In this document: in pieces, positions 1 to 5,880 of the stretch
How the letters are laid out: every line of letters begins with the position of its first letter
Position numbering within the stretch: the first letter of the stretch is position 1
NCBI GenBank assembly: GCA_024689605.1
Contig: JAILDD010000233.1
Coordinates: forward strand, 1-5,880
From: Lachnospiraceae bacterium
GTDB lineage: Bacteria > Bacillota_A > Clostridia > Lachnospirales > Lachnospiraceae
DNA length: 5,880 bases
Direction of reading: 5' to 3'
Notes under the pieces: model-generated
What the model was told of the DNA's origin: nothing
Databases searched by the model: none
The model's input: only the letters and a program-made list of their open reading frames with translations
Position numbers and translations under genes: made by a program

Positions 1-597
1 ATCCATAACAGCTGCAGCACCATTCAGATTCCTGCAGATAACGAGGGGTGTGGCATGCACAGCGAAAAAACACCCTACATTATTGCCATCACATCCACGC
101 TTCCACATAAGAATGCCGCAGGAATAATCAGAGCATATGAAAAATATTATGAGACAGCGGCTAAGCCCTTAGATATCATTGTTATAGGCATTGAAGATAC
201 CGGTGATGTGAAAATTTCCGATAAGGCTCTTTCACACGTGAAATGTATAAAATATCTGGAAGACAATGCAGATCTTTACCGTCTTATTTCCGGAGCAAAG
301 CTCATGCTTTTCCTCTCCCTCATTGAGGGATTCGGTTTTCCGCCCCTTGAGGCTATGCAGATGGGCACTCCCGTGATCTGTTCCAATACAAGCTCACTTC
401 CTGAGGTAGTGGGGGACGCGGCCCTGCTTGTGGATCCTGAGGATGCAGATTTCGCAGCAAATGCAATAAGGGAACTGATTGAGGACGAAAACCTGCAAGA
501 AACACTGGTGCAGAAGGGCTATGAAAATATCAAGAGGTTCAGCTCTGAAACAAGAGCAGAACTTTACTGGAAAGCTGTCACTTTCACAGTAAACTGA
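1..597 (+). CDS. Glycosyltransferase, GT4-like, C-terminal part (5' end outside window)
   Basis: The reading frame is open from base 1 through an internal ATG at 55 to TGA at 595-597, giving 198 visible residues; the true start lies to the left. The fragment matches the C-terminal Rossmann domain of GT-B fold family 4 enzymes, which move a sugar from a nucleotide-sugar donor to an acceptor at the cytoplasmic membrane face. It begins near the interdomain strand (AITSTLPHKN, the donor-phosphate region where family members carry PRKN or similar). It contains the signature E-x7-E stretch EGFGFPPLE (fragment residues about 109-117), then GTPVICSNTSSLPEVVGDAALLVDP, the usual nucleotide-binding loop. 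The acceptor-binding N-terminal domain is not visible, so the sugar and product cannot be named. It converges on the minus-strand gene ending at 639, with 41 bp between them. Role in a surface polysaccharide cluster is inferred from family and from the nearby LoaP-like gene. Confidence 0.9.
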   Translation: MHNSCSTIQIPADNEGCGMHSEKTPYIIAITSTLPHKNAAGIIRAYEKYYETAAKPLDIIVIGIEDTGDVKISDKALSHVKCIKYLEDNADLYRLISGAKLMLFLSLIEGFGFPPLEAMQMGTPVICSNTSSLPEVVGDAALLVDPEDADFAANAIRELIEDENLQETLVQKGYENIKRFSSETRAELYWKAVTFTVN

Positions 598-638
598 CAA
601 TGACGAGATGTTTAATGCATACCGGCCGGCAGGTTCCT

Positions 639-1124
639 TTACTTTCCGAAAAACTTTGCCATAGGCTCAACCGTTGCGTTCAGGTTGTCGATAGCCTCGT
701 TCAGCTTTTCAAGATCCACGGAATTCAGGCGCTCCATACTTTCCGACAGGTCGCCTGTGGCCTGAATCGTGAGGTTGTTGATATTCTCAACCGTTCCCCC
801 CAGGTCTGCTTCATTGAGCTCAGCCGTCAGTTGCTCAAGATTCTTAAGAGATACCATGGTGCTGTCATAGATGGTATTGATCTTCGGAACCGCATACATT
901 ACGAATCCCACCACCACGATCAGCATACCGCCGGTGAACACCGCGCTCAGCATGGACATCAGAAAAGAGAGCTTCTGGTATTTAAGCTGCTTTTTCTCTA
1001 TAAGAGCCGCCTGCTTGTTATATTCTTCCACGTTCTGTCTGTGGGTTGCCTCTTCTGCCCGTTCCTGGGCAAGCTGTGCGGCGGATTCCGGTGCTGCCGG
1101 ATTTATCTGGTTGTTTTCTGACAT
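639..1124 (-). CDS. Small single-pass membrane protein with coiled-coil flanks, function unknown
   Basis: This 161-residue protein is not one I can name. The start ATG (1122-1124) has a good purine-rich site, AGAGAGG, about 10 nt upstream, and the stop is TAA. Residues 1-50 are polar and charged (Ala/Glu/Gln/Lys-rich), without a signal peptide, and likely helical or coiled coil. Residues about 53-79 form one hydrophobic membrane segment ending in AVPKI. Residues about 82-155 are again amphipathic and helix-prone. This outer part holds two related 30-residue units (about 91-119 and 121-149) sharing the pattern L-N-x-x-D-L-x4-E-x-I-x-N-L. A long helix on each side of one membrane span resembles scaffold, sensor-linker or oligomerising membrane proteins, but no enzymatic motif is present. 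It follows the LoaP-like gene on the same strand after 143 bp and may share its transcript. No convincing terminator is seen in the 41 bp to the convergent glycosyltransferase. Confidence 0.8.
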   Translation of the reverse strand: MSENNQINPAAPESAAQLAQERAEEATHRQNVEEYNKQAALIEKKQLKYQKLSFLMSMLSAVFTGGMLIVVVGFVMYAVPKINTIYDSTMVSLKNLEQLTAELNEADLGGTVENINNLTIQATGDLSESMERLNSVDLEKLNEAIDNLNATVEPMAKFFGK

Positions 1125-1267
1125 GGTTAATTTGCCTCTCTTTTATTTCTATTCCAGGCTGCATTGCCTGAGTAAATTACGTAAATGTTCTAATCCTTCA
1201 AACTGCAGCAGATACACATCGGATGAGCTGCATCTCAGATCACAGACTGCTGCCGCAGACTGGTTAT

Positions 1268-1771
1268 TCACTCCACTGCCTTCACAAACTCGGCCCCCAG
1301 CTTCACCTCCACTGTGCGGTTCATAAGCTGGATCTCTATGCCCACAAGGCGCTGCCGCCTGTCCACCCACTTGATGACGGACTCCTGACCTTTCAGAGGG
1401 CCGTCTGTGATTTTTATCTTTTCGCCTTCATAATGGCCTCTGGAGGGCCTGATGACATGGTCTTTGCCACCGATGCTCTTTAGGAATTCCTCTTCCTCTG
1501 GATAGATGGGCACTATCGTCTCCCCCACCTGGAGGAGCTTTGTAAGGTCGGGGATCTTTCTGATGCAGACTCTGAAATCATCCACATTCTTAACGTCAGC
1601 AAAGACGTAGTTTTTGAAGGCCAGCTCCCTGTGTGCGGTCCATTCTTTGCCGGTGCGGCGGAGCTTCTCCACATACATAGCGAACACTTCCTCGTCATCG
1701 TCAAGGAACCTTTTGCACTGTCTTATGATTTCTTCCTCATGGCGGGCTCGCACCCACATCACGTACCACAT
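1268..1771 (-). CDS. loaP: NusG-family transcription antiterminator, LoaP-like
   Basis: The protein has 167 residues. An N-terminal NGN domain (about 1-100) opens with MWYVMWVRARHEEEI, the WYV start typical of NusG paralogs, and contains FKNYVFADV (about 52-60), matching the F-x-x-Y-V/F strand of the NGN core. A C-terminal KOW domain follows (about 114-146; GEKIKITDGPLKGQE, then a V-x-W-V-D strand). Proteins of this class bind RNA polymerase and suppress pausing or termination. The length, the start and the acidic segment around residue 92-96 suggest the specialised LoaP group of Bacillota rather than housekeeping NusG, which usually sits beside secE and rplK; neither is here. LoaP proteins typically act on long polysaccharide or antibiotic operons, consistent with the neighbouring glycosyltransferase. 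The ATG at 1769-1771 is chosen because the NGN domain begins exactly there, although its ribosome site is weak (GGGATGG region). Paralog assignment is an inference; NusG-family membership is firm. Confidence 0.85.
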   Translation of the reverse strand: MWYVMWVRARHEEEIIRQCKRFLDDDEEVFAMYVEKLRRTGKEWTAHRELAFKNYVFADVKNVDDFRVCIRKIPDLTKLLQVGETIVPIYPEEEEFLKSIGGKDHVIRPSRGHYEGEKIKITDGPLKGQESVIKWVDRRQRLVGIEIQLMNRTVEVKLGAEFVKAVE

Positions 1772-1852
1772 GGCCTGACCATCCCGGGGTGAATTGATAA
1801 TTTAACCAAAGATCCCGCGCTGAATCAGTGAGGAAATCCGGCTAACGTGGGT

Positions 1853-1882
1853 ATTTTATCATGTTTATAGGATATCTATCAA
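1853..1882 (-). promoter_or_regulatory. Candidate sigma-A promoter for the loaP-like gene
   Basis: Read on the minus strand, TTGATA (1877-1882) is followed by an 18-nt spacer and TAAAAT (1853-1858). A TG one base before the -10 box gives an extended -10 element. Transcription would start near 1846, leaving a leader of about 75 nt before the ATG at 1771. It lies just downstream of the tryptophan operon terminator, where an independent promoter for loaP is needed. It is predicted from consensus match and position only. Confidence 0.55.
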
Positions 1883-1902
1883 TAAGAGCGAAGTGAAGAA
1901 CA

Positions 1903-1935
1903 CAAAAATAACCGCCCAGTCCGCGGTTATTTTTG
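1903..1935 (-). terminator. Intrinsic terminator of the trp operon (symmetric, possibly bidirectional)
   Basis: A perfect 13-bp inverted repeat (1903-1915 and 1923-1935) flanks a 7-nt loop (1916-1922). The GC-rich inner half (ACCGC/GCGGT) and A/T-rich outer half give a stem running into TTATTTTTG on the minus strand. It is positioned 76 bp after the trpG stop, the expected place for the operon end. Because the A-tract and T-tract are mirror images, it could also stop plus-strand transcripts. Confidence 0.85.
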
Positions 1936-1951
1936 AATAAAATATAACCAG

Positions 1952-1971
1952 GCTAACCGTCTATCGGTAGC
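1952..1971. repeat. Short inverted repeat / hairpin between trpG and the terminator
   Basis: GCTAACCG (1952-1959) pairs with CGGTAGC (1965-1971) with one bulged A and a 5-nt loop. On the plus strand it is followed by ACTTTTTGT, so it has intrinsic-terminator shape in that direction. On the minus strand it is followed only by CTGGTTATATTTT and may protect the trp mRNA 3' end or act as a weak extra stop before the stronger terminator. No plus-strand gene ends nearby, so its use is uncertain. Confidence 0.4.
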
Positions 1972-2011
1972 ACTTTTTGTACTTATATACTAACATTTCG
2001 CCCCTATTTTG

Positions 2012-2587
2012 TCAAACATCAGCGACGCTCAAAAAATTCTCAAGCATCCGCTTCCCCTCCGGCGTAAGGATGGATTCCGGGTGGAACTGCAGGCCGTAGA
2101 TAGGATAGCTTTCATGCCTTACGGCCATAACTTCTCCGTCATCTGCCCTGGCGATTACCTTAAGTTCTGCCGGCAAAGTACTTTCATCAGCCACAAGTGA
2201 GTGATACCTAGCAACCGGTGTCTTTTCAGGGCAGTCCTTAAATATCGGCTGCTCCGTGTCCAGGTCCGTCAGCGACTGTTTGCCGTGCATGAGCCTTGAT
2301 GCATAGGTTATCTTTGCCCCGAAAGCAGCACAGATGGCCTGATGCCCCAGGCAGACTCCCAATATAGGAATATCCTTTCCCAGTGCCTTAACTGCTTCGA
2401 TGATGATGCCCGCATCCTCAGGCCGTCCCGGTCCCGGAGAGATCACGATCTTATCAGGATTAAGAGCCCTGATCTCCTCAACGCTCATTTCATCATTACG
2501 TATCACTTTTATATCAGCCTTCAGCTCCCCCAGGTACTGGTACAGGTTATATGAAAAGCTGTCGTAGTTATCTATGAGTAATATCAT
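2012..2587 (-). CDS. trpG: Anthranilate synthase component II, glutamine amidotransferase
   Basis: The 191-residue length is normal for a stand-alone class I glutamine amidotransferase. It hydrolyses glutamine and channels ammonia to TrpE, which makes anthranilate from chorismate in the cytoplasm. Visible motifs are the MILLIDNYDSFSYNL start, the oxyanion-region SPGPGRPEDAG (50-60), the nucleophile elbow GVCLGHQ with Cys79, MHGKQ (100-104), and FHPES with His169 and Glu171 completing the triad. The start ATG follows the trpE stop after 4 bp, and its ribosome site GGAGG lies inside the last trpE codons, so the two subunits are probably made by coupled translation. TrpG and the folate enzyme PabA are alike in sequence, and some bacteria use one protein for both; the adjacent trpE decides the name here. 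It is the last gene of the operon. Confidence 0.96.
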   Translation of the reverse strand: MILLIDNYDSFSYNLYQYLGELKADIKVIRNDEMSVEEIRALNPDKIVISPGPGRPEDAGIIIEAVKALGKDIPILGVCLGHQAICAAFGAKITYASRLMHGKQSLTDLDTEQPIFKDCPEKTPVARYHSLVADESTLPAELKVIARADDGEVMAVRHESYPIYGLQFHPESILTPEGKRMLENFLSVADV

Positions 2588-2591
2588 AACC

Positions 2592-4058
2592 TCAGTCCTC
2601 CACTTCCTGTGCCAGCCTCAACGCCGTAAGTGACGCCATGGCCTTGTTCATACACTCCTCAAACTCCTTCTCCGGATCGGAGTCAGCCACGATACCTGCC
2701 CCGCTCCTTACAAAAGCCTTTCCGTTCTTTTTATACACAATGCGGATGGCTATACAAGTGTCCATATTTCCGGTAAGGTCGATATACCCGATGGCACCGC
2801 CGTAGATGCCGCGCTTGTTATTTTCCAGCTCACCGATAAGCTGACAGGCCCTTATCTTCGGTGCCCCTGAAAGGGTTCCTGCAGGAAGCACTGCCTCTAT
2901 GGCATCCAGCGCATCCTTGTCTTCCCTGATCTCGCCCCTGACAGTTGAACCGATATGCATCACGTGGGAAAACCTCTCTATGCATCTGAGCTTTTCAACC
3001 TCCACCGTTCCAAACTGACTTATCTTGCCCAGGTCATTACGGCCTAAGTCCACAAGCATGTTGTGCTCAGCCAGCTCCTTTTCATCTGCAAGCAGCTCCT
3101 TTTCGAGGCGCTTATCCTCTGCCTCGTTTTTTCCCCTGGGCCTTGTGCCTGCCAGGGGGAAAGTATGCACCACACCGTCCTCAAGCTTTACCAGGGTCTC
3201 CGGCGATGCCCCCGCCACTTCCATGTCAGTGCCGGAAAAATAGAACATATAGGGTGAAGGGTTTACCGTGCGGAGCATCCTGTAGGTATTCAGCAGGCTC
3301 CCCTCGTAGTCTATGCTCAGCCTGTTGGAAAGCACGATCTGGAAGATGTCGCCCTCTTTTATGTGGCTCTTGCCACGCTCTACCATCTCGCAGAATTCTT
3401 CTTTATTGAAAAGGGGCGTGATATCGCTCTTCATGTTTCCGGGCTTTTCCTTGATCTTTTCCCCGTGCTTTATAAGCTCAGCCAGATTCTTAAGCTCTAA
3501 AGCAGCCTTATTATACCCGGCCTCGCCTTCTTCTAGCTTAATGTTTACTATAAGGATGATCTTCTGCTTTACATTATCGAATGCAATAACTTTGTCAAAA
3601 AGCATCAGGTCCACGTCATTGAAGCCTTCCGTATCCTGCACATCTCCGCCAGCTTCCGGCTCGCTGTAGCGCAGGTAGTCGAATGAAAAATACCCCACGA
3701 AGCCTCCGGTAAAAGAAGGCAGGCCTTCCACCGCAGGACTCTTATACTCGGCAAGCACCTGCCGGATCTGCTCTGAGGGGTCATCTGTCTTCATATGGAT
3801 ATCCCCGATCTTTAAGTCGCCGTCGGTACATGTGATGGAAAGCTTGGGATCATAGCCCAAAAATGTATACCGTCCCCAGCGCATATCAGCCCCTGCAGAC
3901 TCAAGCATGTAGCAGTGCTTTGAAACATTTTTAAGAACCTTCAGAGTCTCAATGGGTGTAATAAAGTCCGACAGCAGCTCCGTGTAGACAGGCATTACCT
4001 TGTACTGTCCGTCTGCTGAGTACTCCTTTATCTTATTGATTTCGGGTAAAATCTTCAT
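2592..4058 (-). CDS. trpE: Anthranilate synthase component I
   Basis: This 488-residue chorismate-binding enzyme converts chorismate plus ammonia (from TrpG) to anthranilate and pyruvate, the committed step to tryptophan. The N-terminal domain carries MLES (51-54), equivalent to the LLES tryptophan-binding motif, and NPSPYMFYF (266-274) adds the second part of that pocket, so feedback inhibition by tryptophan is expected. The catalytic domain shows GASPETL (283-289), PLAGTRPRG (301-309), EHNMLVDLGRNDLG (331-344), LPAGTLSGAPK (391-401) and GAGIVADSDPEKEFEE (453-468), with the Mg-binding glutamates. The start at 4058 is preferred over an in-frame TTG at 4094: it gives the usual MKILPEI opening and has AGAGAGG 9 nt upstream, while the longer form adds 12 residues outside the family pattern. 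It is separated from trpA by a 172-bp structured spacer and lies 4 bp from trpG. The tryptophan-site motifs argue for TrpE over the PabB or isochorismate synthase relatives. Confidence 0.97.
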   Translation of the reverse strand: MKILPEINKIKEYSADGQYKVMPVYTELLSDFITPIETLKVLKNVSKHCYMLESAGADMRWGRYTFLGYDPKLSITCTDGDLKIGDIHMKTDDPSEQIRQVLAEYKSPAVEGLPSFTGGFVGYFSFDYLRYSEPEAGGDVQDTEGFNDVDLMLFDKVIAFDNVKQKIILIVNIKLEEGEAGYNKAALELKNLAELIKHGEKIKEKPGNMKSDITPLFNKEEFCEMVERGKSHIKEGDIFQIVLSNRLSIDYEGSLLNTYRMLRTVNPSPYMFYFSGTDMEVAGASPETLVKLEDGVVHTFPLAGTRPRGKNEAEDKRLEKELLADEKELAEHNMLVDLGRNDLGKISQFGTVEVEKLRCIERFSHVMHIGSTVRGEIREDKDALDAIEAVLPAGTLSGAPKIRACQLIGELENNKRGIYGGAIGYIDLTGNMDTCIAIRIVYKKNGKAFVRSGAGIVADSDPEKEFEECMNKAMASLTALRLAQEVED

Positions 4059-4102
4059 GATGTTAGTCCTCTCTGTGTAATACACTTGTAACAATCAAAA
4101 CT

Positions 4103-4223
4103 TCCCACATGCAGTCTATTGAAAGCAGAACGACGACTCGCATATGCGCCGGAAGCGATTCAACGCATCGTGACTGCTCTGGTGCAATTGCGAGTGTCGT
4201 TCTGGCCAGAGCAGTGAGTGGGA
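4103..4223 (-). promoter_or_regulatory. Structured trpA-trpE spacer with competing inverted repeats (candidate RNA regulator)
   Basis: Several dyads share this 121-base stretch. An outer TCCCAC/GTGGGA pair (4103-4108 with 4218-4223) encloses it. A perfect 10-bp pair, ACTGCTCTGG (4173-4182) with CCAGAGCAGT (4206-4215), interleaves with a 16-bp pair containing one bulge (4126-4142 with 4189-4204). ATGCG/CGCAT (4144-4148 with 4164-4168) nests in the loop of the latter, and GCAGTC (4111-4116) offers a second partner for 4172-4177. The two long helices cross. The 1-nt linker at 4205 looks too short to span a 16-bp helix as a full pseudoknot, so they are probably alternatives. No T-box, TRAP-type triplet array or clear U-tract terminator is visible; only GGGAAGTTTT follows. 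The inverted repeats are directly seen; a regulatory role is inferred from position before trpE. Confidence 0.5.
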
Positions 4224-4230
4224 TGTTTAT

Positions 4231-5004
4231 TTATCCGTCAACCGCATCCTTCATCTGCTTCACATACTCGCCCACACGCTGGGGTGCTGTGTCCTTATCC
4301 TCGTTTATCAGCTTGATGATAGCCGAGCCCACGATGGCGCCGTCTGAAATTGCAGCCATCTTTGCTGCCTGTTCAGGCTTTGATATACCGAAGCCGATGG
4401 CACAGGGAACCTTCGAATTTTCTCTAATCAGCTTTACTATGGAATCAAGATCCGTAGTGATCTCGCTTCTCATGCCCGTAACTCCAAGGCTTGAAACCAG
4501 GTAGATGAAGCCCTCTGCTTCCTTAGCGATCATAGCGATCCTGTCCTTGGATGTAGGTGCAATAAGTGAGATGAGGTCAACGCCGTATTCATGGCATACA
4601 GGAAGGAATTCTTCCTTTTCTTCATATGGAAGATCCGGAAGGATCACGCCGTCAATCCCCACTTCTTTGCAGTTTTTCATGAACCTTTCCGAGCCGTAGG
4701 AGAATACAACGTTTGCATAGGTCATGAAGACCATGGGCACATCTGTTTCTTTGCGAAGGTCTTTTACAAAATCAAAAATTTTATCCGTGGTAACGCCTGC
4801 CTTCAGTGCACGCTCATTTGCTTCCTGAATTACTGGGCCTTCTGCCGTAGGATCCGAAAAAGGTATCCCCAGCTCAACAAGATCCGCACCGGCCTTAATC
4901 ATCTCAAGCACGCATTTCTTTGTGGTCTCAAGATCCGGATCACCGCAGGTTATAAAAGGTATGAATGCCTTGCCGTTTTTGAATGCCTGACTTATCTTAC
5001 TCAT
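4231..5004 (-). CDS. trpA: Tryptophan synthase alpha subunit
   Basis: The 257-residue TIM-barrel protein cleaves indole-3-glycerol phosphate to indole and glyceraldehyde-3-phosphate, passing indole through a tunnel to TrpB in the alpha2-beta2 complex. It shows FITCGDPD (17-24), [14 protein letters not shown] (39-52) with catalytic Glu44 (Glu49 of E. coli), [11 protein letters not shown] (119-129), IAPTS (148-152), loop 6 SSLGVTGMR (171-179), and phosphate-binding GFGISKP (204-210) and DGAIVGSAI (221-229). The residue matching catalytic Asp60 of E. coli is Glu55 (TAEGP), a conservative change. The start at 5002-5004 is chosen because GAGGAGGG lies 5 nt upstream and MSKISQAF is a typical opening; longer in-frame forms add 13 atypical residues. 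The start overlaps the end of trpB by 8 bp (ATGAGTAA), implying translational coupling and equimolar synthesis. Confidence 0.97.
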   Translation of the reverse strand: MSKISQAFKNGKAFIPFITCGDPDLETTKKCVLEMIKAGADLVELGIPFSDPTAEGPVIQEANERALKAGVTTDKIFDFVKDLRKETDVPMVFMTYANVVFSYGSERFMKNCKEVGIDGVILPDLPYEEKEEFLPVCHEYGVDLISLIAPTSKDRIAMIAKEAEGFIYLVSSLGVTGMRSEITTDLDSIVKLIRENSKVPCAIGFGISKPEQAAKMAAISDGAIVGSAIIKLINEDKDTAPQRVGEYVKQMKDAVDG

Positions 5005-5880
5005 GGATTCCCTCCTCGCCTCTGTATCTTGCAATGGCTGCACAGTCCTTGTCGCCTCTGCCTGATACCGTAACTACTATTATCTGATCCTTATCCATCT
5101 GCGGTGCGATCTTCCTTGCATGTGCGATGGCATGTGCCGACTCGATGGCAGGGATTATACCCTCTGTCTTTGCCAGGTATTCAAATGCTTGCACGGCTTC
5201 CTCATCCGTTATGGCCACATACTCGGCACGGCCTGTATCGTGGAGGTATGCATGCTCCGGTCCGATGCCGGGGTAATCTAAGCCTGCGGATATGGAATAA
5301 ACCGGTGCGATCTGGCCAAACTCATCCTGGCAGAAGTAGGACTTCATGCCATGGAATATGCCCTCACGTCCTGTTGCGATGGTTGCCGCAGTCTCGAAAG
5401 TATCCACGCCCCTGCCTGCTGCCTCGCAGCCTATAAGACGCACATCCTTGTCTTCAATAAAATGATAGAAAGTTCCGATGGCATTGGAGCCGCCGCCTAC
5501 GCAGGCAAGCACCGCATCCGGAAGCCTTCCTTCTTTTTCCATTATCTGTGTTTTTATCTCTTCTGAGATGACAGCCTGGAAATCCCTTACTATGGTGGGG
5601 AAAGGATGGGGGCCCATTACGGAACCGAGACAGTAGTGGGTGTCCTCTATCCTTCTGGTCCATTCACGCATGGCTTCGGACACGGCATCCTTAAGAGTAG
5701 CTGTGCCGGTCTTAACAGGAATGACTTCCGATCCCAGAAGCCTCATCCTGTATACGTTCAACGCCTGGCGCTTCGTATCTTCTTCGCCCATGAAGACCAC
5801 GCATTCCATTCCCATAAGCGCAGCAGCCGTTGCAGTTGCCACGCCGTGCTGACCTGCACCGGTCTCAGCTATGAGCCTGG
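4997..5880 (-). CDS. trpB: Tryptophan synthase beta subunit, C-terminal ~293 residues (5' end outside window)
   Basis: The frame is open to the right edge, so the N-terminal ~100 residues, including the pyridoxal-phosphate lysine (HKxN motif), are out of view. The visible part begins [12 protein letters not shown], containing the catalytic Glu equivalent to Glu109 of E. coli. It continues with a COMM-domain region, [13 protein letters not shown], the cofactor-phosphate loop [10 protein letters not shown] (about 126-135 of the fragment), [12 protein letters not shown] with the Asp matching Asp305, and [10 protein letters not shown] with the Ser that contacts the pyridine nitrogen. The enzyme condenses indole with serine to tryptophan. 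Fragment numbering tracks the E. coli protein almost without gaps, so this is the ordinary TrpB1 form that partners TrpA, not the stand-alone TrpB2. Stop TAA (4997-4999) overlaps the trpA start. Any operon leader or promoter would lie further right. Confidence 0.97.
   Translation of the reverse strand, partial: RLIAETGAGQHGVATATAAALMGMECVVFMGEEDTKRQALNVYRMRLLGSEVIPVKTGTATLKDAVSEAMREWTRRIEDTHYCLGSVMGPHPFPTIVRDFQAVISEEIKTQIMEKEGRLPDAVLACVGGGSNAIGTFYHFIEDKDVRLIGCEAAGRGVDTFETAATIATGREGIFHGMKSYFCQDEFGQIAPVYSISAGLDYPGIGPEHAYLHDTGRAEYVAITDEEAVQAFEYLAKTEGIIPAIESAHAIAHARKIAPQMDKDQIIVVTVSGRGDKDCAAIARYRGEEGIHE

Noticed and set aside
598..638. Terminator between the convergent glycosyltransferase and membrane-protein genes
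   Set aside because: Only the CCGGCCGG palindrome is present, with no stable longer stem and no T-tract on either side.
600..1121. Plus-strand reading frames of up to 173 residues opposite the membrane-protein gene, and similar ones opposite trpE, trpA and trpB
   Set aside because: Compositions rich in Cys, Ser, His and Arg without family motifs; they mirror well-supported minus-strand genes and lack ribosome sites.
4059..4094. Longer trpE form starting at TTG 4094, and a longer trpA form starting upstream of 5004
   Set aside because: Both add residues outside the family pattern, while the shorter starts have strong ribosome sites at correct spacing.
4079..4097. Imperfect dyad around TACACTTGTA as a repressor operator or trpE promoter
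   Set aside because: The symmetry is poor outside the central 10 bases, it does not resemble a TrpR operator I know, and the -35/-10-like boxes (TTGATT, TATTAC) are only 10 bp apart.
4059..4230. T-box or other known tryptophan riboregulator in the trpA-trpE spacer
   Set aside because: No T-box antiterminator consensus, no specifier-loop architecture, no tandem Trp codons and no regular GAG/UAG triplets.

Overview
This 5,880-base window looks like a low-to-middling GC Bacillota chromosome. The best guess is a Lachnospiraceae-type clostridium: purine-rich Shine-Dalgarno sites precede most starts, a LoaP-type NusG paralog is present, and the tryptophan proteins have clostridial character. This assignment rests on protein flavour, not on a marker gene. 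I see no rRNA, tRNA, CRISPR array, insertion sequence or defence system.

Left part (1-1771): the C-terminal half of a GT4-type glycosyltransferase enters from the left edge on the + strand and ends at 597. It converges with a two-gene minus-strand set: a specialised NusG-family protein, probably the antiterminator LoaP (1268-1771), followed by a small single-pass membrane protein with coiled-coil flanks (639-1124). LoaP proteins are known to promote readthrough of long polysaccharide or secondary-metabolite operons. Finding one beside a glycosyltransferase fits the edge of a surface-polysaccharide locus that lies mostly to the left of the window.

Boundary (1772-2011): this stretch holds a strong, symmetric intrinsic terminator (1903-1935), a smaller hairpin (1952-1971) and a plausible sigma-A promoter for loaP (1853-1882). 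It insulates the polysaccharide-linked unit from the biosynthetic operon to its right.

Right part (2012-5880): this is the 3' end of a minus-strand tryptophan operon, transcribed right to left in the order trpB (5'-truncated by the window), trpA, trpE, trpG, terminator. TrpE and TrpG form anthranilate synthase, the first committed step from chorismate. TrpA and TrpB form tryptophan synthase, the last step. The order is a rotation of the usual trpEGDCFBA, with EG placed after BA. trpD, trpC and trpF are not in view and could lie upstream of trpB. trpB/trpA overlap and trpE/trpG nearly abut, but trpA and trpE are separated by 172 bp containing interleaved inverted repeats that can form mutually exclusive RNA hairpins. 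That spacer is the most interesting unexplained part of the window: a possible internal regulator of anthranilate synthase expression.
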